64,000 nucleotides of DNA from Cohnella sp. AR92 (GTDB lineage: Bacteria; Bacillota; Bacilli; Paenibacillales; Paenibacillaceae). Positions 7,301 through 13,641 of this stretch are shown in pieces. Under the pieces are notes generated by a model that was given only the letters and a program-made list of their open reading frames with translations, searched no databases and was not told the DNA's origin. Made by a program: the position numbers and the translations under genes. The stretch spans positions 62,140-126,139 of the forward strand of contig NZ_RZJR01000008.1 of NCBI RefSeq assembly GCF_003990975.1, written 5' to 3'. Within the stretch, counting starts at the first letter, position 1. Each line of letters begins with the position of its first letter.

Positions 7301-8865
7301 ACTCCGGTCACCGAAGCCATGGCGGAGTTGCTTCTCCGGCTGACGAGATTGTCTCTCCGGTCCCACTCGAGCAAGGGGCGAACGAACGGATAAGTGCCGG
7401 ACAACACGTGCATGATCTCCGTCAACCGTTCGTAGGCCAACATCCGGTAGCATTCGCTGCGGCAGATCGCCCGGTGCAGATCCGTCAGCGTCCGATCCTC
7501 CAGCACGACCATGCTGACCAACTGCTGCGACAGGACATCGATCGGCGAGCGAGGCAGCCGAATTTCTTCGATCTCGCGGCGCGCGATCAGACGGCTCAGC
7601 ACCGCGATCTCCGGCAGCGTTCCCCGCTGCCTGGACAAGATCACGCCGCGGCTCGCCTGCCCGACCGCATGGCCCGCGCGCCCGATTCGCTGGATGCCCC
7701 GCGCCGCTTCCGTCGGAGAGTCGATCTGAATGACCAGATCGACATGGCCGACATCGATGCCCAGCTCCAGGGAGGAGGTCGCGACGAGGCATCGAAGGCT
7801 TCCCTCCTTCAACAGCCGCTCGACCTCCAGACGCCTCTCCCGCGACAAGCTCCCATGATGCGACCGAGCCATCTCGTAGCCGACGTGATCGTTCAACCGC
7901 AGCGTCAGCCTCTCGCACAGGCGGCGGCTGTTGACGAAGATGAGCACCGACCGGCAGCCTTCCATCAGCTCCATCAGCCGATCGAGCAGGGGGAGCCATA
8001 CGCCCTCCCGGGACTTGACCGGCTGGTTCTGATCCGGCATCGTCACGAGCAGCTCCAGCCTCTTCTGCATCTCGCTCTCGACGATCGCGACTTCGCGCGG
8101 AACATAGCCAAGAGGATGCGCGTCATCGGAAGGCTCGGATTCGCTTACGCTATCCTCGCCCCTTGCTCCTGCCGACTCCTCCCAGCCTCCGAGGAACCGG
8201 GCGACCCGCTCCAACGGCTTCTGCGTCGCGGAGACGCCGATTCGCTGAAGCGGCATGCCCGTCCAATCGGCCAGCCTCTCCAGCGACAGCGACAGATGAG
8301 CCCCCCGCTTGTCCGCCGCCAGCTCGTGAATCTCGTCCACGATGACCTGTTCCACCGTCTTCAGAATCTCCCTGCCCTTCTCCGAGGTCAACAGCAGATA
8401 AAGAGACTCCGGCGTGGTCACCAGAATGTCGGGCGGATTGCGCAGCATGGACGCTCGCTGGCTGGAGGTCGTGTCTCCGGTCCTCACCGCGCAGCGAATG
8501 CCGCTCCATGCTGCCTGCTCTCGTTCGGCCGCTAGCTGCAGTTCCTCGACAAATCCGGCGACATGATGATGCACATCGTTATTGAGAGCCTTTAGCGGCG
8601 TGAGATAGAGCACCTTCACGCCTTTCCGCTTCTTCCCCTCGGCGGAGGCGATCCGATTCAGGCAAGGAAGCAGGGCCGCGAGCGTTTTGCCTGAACCGGT
8701 CGGAGCGGCGATCAGCGTATGCTTGCTTGCCTCGATCTCACTCCAAGCGCGAAGCTGCACGTCCGTCGGATCCCCGAACGTCTTCTCGAACCATGCGCTT
8801 AGAACGGGGTGGAAGCTCCCGCCGTACACGCTTCTTCCTTCCCGCTCTTTCTCCGCTCTCCTCAA
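4375..8865 (-). CDS. Lhr-type superfamily 2 DEAD/DEAH helicase
   Basis: A 1496-residue ATP-dependent helicase of the long-helicase-related (Lhr) group. Seen: Walker A APTGSGKT near residue 54, a DEIH box in VIVDEIHELA, motif III-like SATQ, and helicase C motifs including SSLELGIDVG and QRIGRAGH. A long C-terminal region (roughly 700 residues) with Lhr-core and winged-helix-like segments follows. Bacterial Lhr proteins translocate 3'-5' and are linked to DNA repair. I chose TTG at 8865: AAGGAGG lies eight bases upstream and the aspartase stop is 26 bases before. The longer frame from 8934 would overlap aspartase. Probably the second gene of an aspA-lhr operon. Confidence 0.85.
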   Translation of the reverse strand: MRRAEKEREGRSVYGGSFHPVLSAWFEKTFGDPTDVQLRAWSEIEASKHTLIAAPTGSGKTLAALLPCLNRIASAEGKKRKGVKVLYLTPLKALNNDVHHHVAGFVEELQLAAEREQAAWSGIRCAVRTGDTTSSQRASMLRNPPDILVTTPESLYLLLTSEKGREILKTVEQVIVDEIHELAADKRGAHLSLSLERLADWTGMPLQRIGVSATQKPLERVARFLGGWEESAGARGEDSVSESEPSDDAHPLGYVPREVAIVESEMQKRLELLVTMPDQNQPVKSREGVWLPLLDRLMELMEGCRSVLIFVNSRRLCERLTLRLNDHVGYEMARSHHGSLSRERRLEVERLLKEGSLRCLVATSSLELGIDVGHVDLVIQIDSPTEAARGIQRIGRAGHAVGQASRGVILSRQRGTLPEIAVLSRLIARREIEEIRLPRSPIDVLSQQLVSMVVLEDRTLTDLHRAICRSECYRMLAYERLTEIMHVLSGTYPFVRPLLEWDRRDNLVSRRSNSAMASVTGVGTIPSSGNYPVHHLESRVHLGELDEEFIQESRVGDVFQLGTSSWMIREIKQDRVYVSEAGNRFSEVPFWRAESGGRSFELGHEIGAFVEELSDRLGDAELGAAEQKEREDLARRWLEEDYSLDEASAAALILLIRSQRDFCGLPSDRRIVIEHYKDVMNQTHVILHNYFGRQVNRAWLLAIERQLEQVLPYRLYGNAKDNGIEFVLPEWDATWFQLIRQVSADRLEQLLAEAITGSPLLGLAFRRIAETSLLLSRSFTRTPLWQKRLRGEELLRSAMPYAEHFPYLREAMRESLFDYLDMENLKRVLEAIRAGEIEIVVKETPHPSTFASQYIADYVNMKVYEGDGLDDSIKLQLLNVSKELAGQLFGQEQLGSAISPSVLETEQRRIEEAGAAADADGLYRLLKQRGDLTADEVLKLAKNPQALLWLEELEQRGRAKAIDLTDDGELRWICSDEEVIYAAFPEKAASRTFILDRYSEQVLSFTELQLCERYPSLSLKQAETAIADMRQRGVVERAPHAAHEEERIWTSSKLASRMVRLSIHEARDQAQAVDASRWCAQIVSMQSLLQETRKEGAHGLLQVIERLQGLYAPLSHWESLLLPARMIRYRKDELDELCASGEIVWLGKKEEGDKEGKIAFFLADNKALYSPFLKKETQTSRHPKLLERLKENGASFLTRLAREENKLPSELLDELLDLVWEGHVSNDQFAPMRLAALPSRTRKTAAGRAGSGFGRWYWTGELAGKEVAQDDSDPAAAGNPGKQKDSREASAVHWAHHLLQSYGLINKELVAKVAPFDWDSFYPVLKRLEEWGALTRGVYIHGDAALQFTTKEIAEAVRGSPSRPAVEEEAFTIVSAADPANPYGLLMDWPETGQGASYSRKPGNFLLLRGGRWAYWVENNGRRVYSLAEDEAVGAAAPVEAARLKAAFLAILRLQGTVKLVIEAWNGQEAGVTEAGAQLLQLGAELDRKSLVFWAN

Positions 8866-8891
8866 CGTGCCCGCCTCCTTCGCCTTGTCTT

Positions 8892-10328
8892 TTATTGGCC
8901 GGATCCGCCCTCGTCCCGGCCCGTAAGCAGCCATTCCCCCGCGATTCCCGGAGTCGTCATCTGGATCGGATCGAGGATGACGTCCATCTCTTCCTTCGTG
9001 AGCAGGTGCTTCTCCAGGATCAACTCTTTGATCGGGATGCCCGTGCGCAGCGCTTCCTTCACGAGCTGAGCCGCCACCTCGTAGCCCAGGTGAGGGTTCA
9101 GCGCCGTCACGATGCCGAAGCTGTCGTGTACGTAAGCGGCGCAGCCCTCGCGGTTCGCTTGAAGGCCATCCAGAGCGAAGCGGATAAAAACATCGACGGC
9201 GTTGCGCAGAATCTTGAGCGATTGCAGCAGGTTGAAGGCCAGCACCGGTCCCATGACGTTCAGTTCGAATTGCCCCGCCTCCGAAGCGAGGCAGATCGTA
9301 TGGTCGTTGCCGATCACCTGGAAGGCCGTTTGGTTCACGACCTCCGCCATGACCGGGTTGACCTTGCCCGGCATGATCGAAGAGCCGGGCTGCCTCGGCG
9401 GAAGGGTCAACTCGAATAAGCCCGCGCGAGGGCCAGAAGCCATCAAGCGAATGTCGTTGGCGATCTTGGACAGGTTAACCGCGCATACCTTAAGCGAAGC
9501 CGACAGCTCGGTATACGCGTCCGTGTTCTGCGTTGCGTCCACTAGGTTCGTCGCCGCGTGAATCGGGATGCCGAAGTCTTCTGCCATCAGCCTCACGACT
9601 TCTTCGATATATTCCGGCTTGGCGTTCAGTCCGGTACCGACGGCTGTCGCGCCCATGTTTACCGCAAGAAGGCTATCCGTCGCTCTCGAGATCCGAACGA
9701 TATCCCGGCCGATGACCGCCGCATAAGCTCCGAACTCTTGTCCCATCCGAATCGGAACCGCGTCCTGCAGATGCGTGCGCCCCATTTTGATAACGTCGTT
9801 GAATTCGTACTCTTTGCTCTCGAACGCCGCCTTCAGCTGCTTCAACGTCTCCGTCAGCTTCAGGCTAAGCTTGTACGACGCAAGGCGGATCGCCGTCGGA
9901 ATCGCATCGTTCGTCGACTGCGACATGTTCACGTGGTTATTCGGGTTGCAATGGAAGTACTCGCCTTTGCCATAGCCCAGAAGCTCTAGCGCGCGATTCG
10001 CAAGTACCTCGTTCATATTCATATTGATCGACGTCCCGGCTCCGCCTTGGATCGAATCGACAATAAATTGGTCCGAGAGGCTTCCTTCGGCTACCTCTTC
10101 CGCCGCTCGCACGATCGCATCCGCGATGGAAGCCGGCAGCATGCGGGTCTTCTTGTTGGCCAGGGCGGCGGCCCGCTTCACGTGCGCGAGCGACTCGATC
10201 AGCTCGGGATGGACCGGAACTCCCGTAATGGGGAAGTTCTCCACCGCTCTCATCGTTTGAATCCCATAGTAAGCGGCGGCCGGGACTTGCTTCTCGCCTA
10301 GAAAATCCTTCTCGACACGGGTGTTCAT
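8892..10328 (-). CDS. aspA: Aspartate ammonia-lyase (aspartase)
   Basis: Converts L-aspartate to fumarate and ammonia. It has 478 residues, a normal length. Seen: the fumarase/aspartase signature GSSIMPGKVNPVMAE, the substrate-site segments NVNMSQSTNDAIPT-like and GRTHLQDAVPI, and an N-terminus VEKDFLGEKQVP typical of AspA rather than FumC. The start is ATG at 10328 with GAGGAGG about eight bases upstream; a longer frame adds eight residues without a site. It has its own promoter with a LacI-type palindrome touching the -10, suggesting catabolite control. The lhr-type gene follows 26 bases downstream. Confidence 0.9.
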   Translation of the reverse strand: MNTRVEKDFLGEKQVPAAAYYGIQTMRAVENFPITGVPVHPELIESLAHVKRAAALANKKTRMLPASIADAIVRAAEEVAEGSLSDQFIVDSIQGGAGTSINMNMNEVLANRALELLGYGKGEYFHCNPNNHVNMSQSTNDAIPTAIRLASYKLSLKLTETLKQLKAAFESKEYEFNDVIKMGRTHLQDAVPIRMGQEFGAYAAVIGRDIVRISRATDSLLAVNMGATAVGTGLNAKPEYIEEVVRLMAEDFGIPIHAATNLVDATQNTDAYTELSASLKVCAVNLSKIANDIRLMASGPRAGLFELTLPPRQPGSSIMPGKVNPVMAEVVNQTAFQVIGNDHTICLASEAGQFELNVMGPVLAFNLLQSLKILRNAVDVFIRFALDGLQANREGCAAYVHDSFGIVTALNPHLGYEVAAQLVKEALRTGIPIKELILEKHLLTKEEMDVILDPIQMTTPGIAGEWLLTGRDEGGSGQ

Positions 10329-10379
10329 CCGAAATCCTCCTCGATCGACCAATGATGATAGAATTTATTCCTCACTCCC

Positions 10380-10400
10380 ATTATAAAGGAAACGCTTCCT
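10380..10400 (-). promoter_or_regulatory. aspA -10 element and CcpA/LacI-type palindrome
   Basis: A perfect -10 TATAAT (10380-10385) is abutted upstream by the palindrome AGGAAGCGTTTCCT (10387-10400, minus-strand reading). This has the central CG typical of catabolite-responsive elements but mismatches at its outer bases. A protein bound here would cover the -35 to -10 spacer and repress. No good -35 is visible. Confidence 0.5.
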
Positions 10401-10684
10401 CGATACGAATCTTGCGGAGGAACAACAAACCGACCCGGAAGGGGTCGGCGCTTATTTTCGATATCGAGTTGCGCGCTTTGGATCTCGATCGCGGCAGTTA
10501 TTTTATTTCAATTGCTCCCTGAGGTAAATTTGTCTTTTCCCCGCTACGCTCCGCTAAGGAATGACAGACGTTTCGAAACCTGGCGCATCCCGCCGCTTCA
10601 CGTGAAACATCCAGAAAATCCCTTTCACAAATCGACAGTCCGAATCCCCCGAATCCCTCGACTCCCCCTTCATAGGTCCAATAC
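10401..10684. other. Non-coding stretch upstream of aspA
   Basis: No credible gene lies here. It contains a 7-bp hairpin (CCGACCC with GGGTCGG, 10430-10448) with only short T-runs on either side, perhaps a weak terminator. The remainder shows no structure I can interpret. Confidence 0.4.
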
Positions 10685-10712
10685 GCAAAAAAGCAGCCTC
10701 GAGGGCTGCTTT
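10685..10712 (-). terminator. Terminator of the siderophore-binding lipoprotein gene
   Basis: A 9-bp stem (AAAGCAGCC, 10690-10698, with 10704-10712) is followed on the minus strand by TTTTTT. It lies about 35 bases past the stop codon at 10748. Confidence 0.85.
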
Positions 10713-10747
10713 CCTTGCTTTGGCGCTGAAGGACATCGAAACACCGA

Positions 10748-11722
10748 TTACCCTAGAAAATGCTGGATGAAGAACTCCAACTGATACTCCATGCTCATCG
10801 GATCGTTGAAGTAGAAGGCTTTCTCGTTCGCCTCGTACACGTGACCGTTCTTCACCGACGGAAGGTTCTTGTACGTAGCGGTATCCTGGAACGAGTTGTC
10901 TTGGTCGGCATCCTTGCTGAAGATCACGTAGTCGCCCATGTAATCCCCAAGCACTTCCGTCGACAGGGCGACGTAGCCGGCCGTCTTCGTTCCCTCGAGC
11001 ACCTTCTCCGGCATCTTCAGGCCGAACTGCTGATAGAGAATTTCGGAGCCGCGTCCGTAATTGTCGCCATACACATAGAGCTGCTTGTTGAACGTCTCGA
11101 TGACGGATACCGTCGCATCCGCGCCGATCTTCGCTTTGATCTCTTCCCCGGCCTTCTTGCTTCGGGCGTCGAAGTCTTCTACCCAGGCTCTCGCTTCCTT
11201 CTCCTTATTCAGAAGCTTGCCGATCTCGATCTCTTGCTGCTTAAAATCGACTTTCCCGTACGTATAGGCAACCGTCGGAGCGATCTCCTTCATTTTGTCG
11301 AGGTTCTTGTTGTCCACGTCCGCGATAATCAAATCCGGGTTCAGCTCGAGGATTCGCTCCGGGTTATCTTCCGACACGACTGCAGCGTCCTTCAGCTGCT
11401 CCGCGAAGTTCGGATTGTCCTTGGACATCTCGTCCACGCCGACCAGCGGCACTCCGAGGATCATGACGTTGCCCGTCAAGAAGCGAGTAAGGACGACGAC
11501 TCGCTGAGGATTGGCCGGAACTTCGACAGGGCCGCTCTCCGATTGGTAAATGATCGTATCGGAAGAAGCCGTTGCGGAAGCGGACGGCGACTCCGACGGA
11601 GCGGCCGTCGAAGACTCGGCGGAAGAAGCGGATGGCGAAGCGGCATCGTTCTTCTCTCCACTTCCGCATGCGCTCATTAGCAGAACCGAACTTAGGACAA
11701 TCGGAATAAACAACTTTCTCAT
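10748..11722 (-). CDS. Iron-siderophore ABC transporter substrate-binding lipoprotein
   Basis: A 324-residue extracytoplasmic lipoprotein of the FhuD/FeuA class III binding-protein family. Seen: a signal sequence with lipobox LMSAC (lipidated Cys19), then a Ser/Ala/Pro-rich linker and a binding fold beginning VEVPANPQRVVVL with the helical NPERILELNPDLIIADV segment. The start is ATG at 11722 with GGGAGAGAG upstream; upstream in-frame codons overlap the Fur box and promoter and are rejected. No permease or ATPase gene is adjacent, so it must use a transporter encoded elsewhere. Fur box and the neighbouring Btr-like regulator indicate iron-starvation induction. Confidence 0.9.
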   Translation of the reverse strand: MRKLFIPIVLSSVLLMSACGSGEKNDAASPSASSAESSTAAPSESPSASATASSDTIIYQSESGPVEVPANPQRVVVLTRFLTGNVMILGVPLVGVDEMSKDNPNFAEQLKDAAVVSEDNPERILELNPDLIIADVDNKNLDKMKEIAPTVAYTYGKVDFKQQEIEIGKLLNKEKEARAWVEDFDARSKKAGEEIKAKIGADATVSVIETFNKQLYVYGDNYGRGSEILYQQFGLKMPEKVLEGTKTAGYVALSTEVLGDYMGDYVIFSKDADQDNSFQDTATYKNLPSVKNGHVYEANEKAFYFNDPMSMEYQLEFFIQHFLG

Positions 11723-11777
11723 GAATAGACTCTCTCCCTTTTTTCTCCCATTGGGTATCTCATTGATTTTGTGATTA

Positions 11778-11801
11778 TGAAAATCATTCTCACTCATTAT
11801 A
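11778..11801 (-). promoter_or_regulatory. Fur box and -10 element for the siderophore-binding gene
   Basis: On the minus strand TATAAT (11796-11801) is followed by TGAGAATGATTTTCA (11778-11792). This matches the 7-1-7 Fur consensus TGATAATnATTATCA at 12 of 14 positions. The box covers the expected transcription start, the usual geometry for iron-dependent repression. Confidence 0.8.
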
Positions 11802-11833
11802 AAAAGGCACGGTTCCGGGAACCATGCCTTTTT
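11801..11833 (-). terminator. Terminator of the Btr-like regulator gene
   Basis: The inverted repeat AAAAAGGCAcGGTTC with GAACCaTGCCTTTTT has T-runs on both sides. It ends the regulator transcript about 20 bases past its stop. The first T-run merges into the -10 of the next gene, so terminator and promoter are back to back. Confidence 0.85.
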
Positions 11834-11855
11834 GTTGGAAATAGAGCTTGGATTA

Positions 11856-13514
11856 TTAGTCGACCGTAAACAAAGAGACAGCCCGCTGAAGCTGCAGCCG
11901 GATCGATACCGGGTTGTAAGGAATCCAATCGTCCAGCTCCAGGTAATGGACGCGATCCCGCTTCACCGCGGACAGTCCCTTCCAATAGGTGGATTCGAAT
12001 ACCTTCTCGGAATGGACCGTTGAGCCCTTGATATCCGGGACAACGATAACGAGGATCCGATCTCCGGCGTATTCGGCTAACTCCGTCAGCCGAATCGGAA
12101 CGGAATGCAGTCGCTCTCCATGCTTGTCCATCTCTTGCTTGATTCTCTCCGGAGGCTGCAAGCCCAGAGACCGATACAGCACATAGCCGACGTTGCGCGC
12201 TCCATAAACGAGCAATTGGTCCGGTTTGATGACGAGAATCGTCACGACATCGTTCGCAAGCTCCGCACGAGAAATTAGCGAACGGGCCTTTCTCTCTTCT
12301 TCCTCGAATTCCTCCAGCCATTGCTCCGCTCGTTCGCTTCTATTCACGAAGCCGGCGATCCGTCGAAGATGGTCTTTCCAACCGAGCTCCATCCAGGAGA
12401 GCTCCACGACCGGGGCGACGGCGCGCAGCGAAGCGGCGCTCCAACCCAATTCCAGCAGATGCTCGCTCGCCGCGATGATCAAATCGACCCCGTTCTCGAT
12501 CAATGCCGCTCTCATCCGCTCGAGCGACGTCTCGACGCTGATGAAGGCCATCGATCGCGGCGGTTCTACTCCTTCCGCGGCAACATACTCATTGCTGTCC
12601 GATAGGAAGACAGCCGGCTCCACGCCAAGCAGCATCAGGTGACTGGCGAACGGAGCAAGCAACGCCGCAATTCGGTGCACCGAACGTCCGTCATATCCCG
12701 AAGGAGGAGCTCCTGTCTCTTGCTTAAAGCGTCGGCTTAGATAGAACTCGTCCTTGTAGCCCACCTTCTGCGCGATTTCGCGAAGCGTTCCTTGCCCGTT
12801 AATCAACAGCTCCTTGGCCCGATGAACGCGAAGCCGCGACAAGTAGTCGCTTGGCGGGAAGCCGGTCAGTTGCTTGAAGAGAATCGAATAGTGCGAGGGG
12901 CTAACGCCCGCCATCTCCGCCAGCTGCACGCGCGATATTTTCTCCTGATAGTGGCTCTCCGCGTAAGCGATGCTGCGCTCCATGGAAGGCTGCTCGCCTG
13001 CTGCATGCTTGGACTCCCGGCGTTCGAGCAAATCAAGTAGGACCTGATGGAACAGGATCTGGTTGCGCAGATGACGAGTCTCGTTCTCCGGCGATCGATG
13101 GACGAACAGCTCCTCCAACCGGGACGCGATCGCTGGCTCGTAAGAGTAGAATACAATCGTCTCGTTCGAAGCCAATCCGCTTGTCCTGCCCATGGGGTTG
13201 AAGGGTACATTCGGGCTCTGTCGTTCCCGAATCCCGAATAGGAGCTTGTACGCATGAAGCGGCCGATTGCGGTTCGCGATCAGCGCGGCACGGCAATTCG
13301 CCGGAAGAAGGATCAGGCTTCCCGGCTTCAATTCATAGGCGTCGCCGCCTGCCTGAAGATGGCCCTCGCCGCTGGCAACCGCGATCAGCGCCGTGTCGTC
13401 CTCTTCGATATCGAGAATCGGCGAGCTTGAGGTGCTATATAAAGAATGAATGCTCTCCGCGGAATAGAACGGGAACCGGGATTCCACCCATTCCGATGCC
13501 GCAACGTTACTCAC
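11856..13514 (-). CDS. Btr-like AraC-family regulator fused to a siderophore-binding domain
   Basis: A 552-residue transcription factor with three parts: an N-terminal cupin-like sensor region (to about 165), an AraC DNA-binding domain with two helix-turn-helix units (about 175-275; LAEMAGVSPSHYS and IAQKVGYKDEFYLSRRFK), and a C-terminal periplasmic-binding-like domain related to FeuA/FhuD. B. subtilis Btr (YbbB) has this design and activates siderophore uptake when it binds bacillibactin. GTG at 13514 was chosen because GGAGG lies eight bases upstream; ATG at 13538 has none. It faces the same way as the lipoprotein gene it probably activates. The ligand is unknown. Confidence 0.85.
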   Translation of the reverse strand: MSNVAASEWVESRFPFYSAESIHSLYSTSSSPILDIEEDDTALIAVASGEGHLQAGGDAYELKPGSLILLPANCRAALIANRNRPLHAYKLLFGIRERQSPNVPFNPMGRTSGLASNETIVFYSYEPAIASRLEELFVHRSPENETRHLRNQILFHQVLLDLLERRESKHAAGEQPSMERSIAYAESHYQEKISRVQLAEMAGVSPSHYSILFKQLTGFPPSDYLSRLRVHRAKELLINGQGTLREIAQKVGYKDEFYLSRRFKQETGAPPSGYDGRSVHRIAALLAPFASHLMLLGVEPAVFLSDSNEYVAAEGVEPPRSMAFISVETSLERMRAALIENGVDLIIAASEHLLELGWSAASLRAVAPVVELSWMELGWKDHLRRIAGFVNRSERAEQWLEEFEEEERKARSLISRAELANDVVTILVIKPDQLLVYGARNVGYVLYRSLGLQPPERIKQEMDKHGERLHSVPIRLTELAEYAGDRILVIVVPDIKGSTVHSEKVFESTYWKGLSAVKRDRVHYLELDDWIPYNPVSIRLQLQRAVSLFTVD

Positions 13515-13604
13515 AACGAAATCCTCCAATTGCGCCATTAATGAAACATACGCTTCTATACTATCATGGACCGATTTTGTTTGGGGGAATGATTTCGCGC
13601 AAAT

Positions 13605-13629
13605 AAAAAGACGGCATCTCTGCCGTCTT
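13605..13629 (-). terminator. Terminator of the LRR/propeller gene
   Basis: The 9-bp perfect stem AAGACGGCA (13608-13616) with 13621-13629 and loop TCTC is followed on the minus strand by TTTTTATTT. Confidence 0.9.
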
Positions 13630-13641
13630 CATAAACGATAC

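Noticed and set aside
6454..8535. 693-codon plus-strand open frame inside the helicase gene
   Set aside because: It is the antisense shadow of a clearly coding helicase, with arginine/glutamine-rich composition and no domain features.
8866..8934. Longer N-terminus for the Lhr-type helicase from ATG at 8934
   Set aside because: It would overlap aspartase by 43 bases; TTG at 8865 has a strong, well-spaced ribosome binding site.
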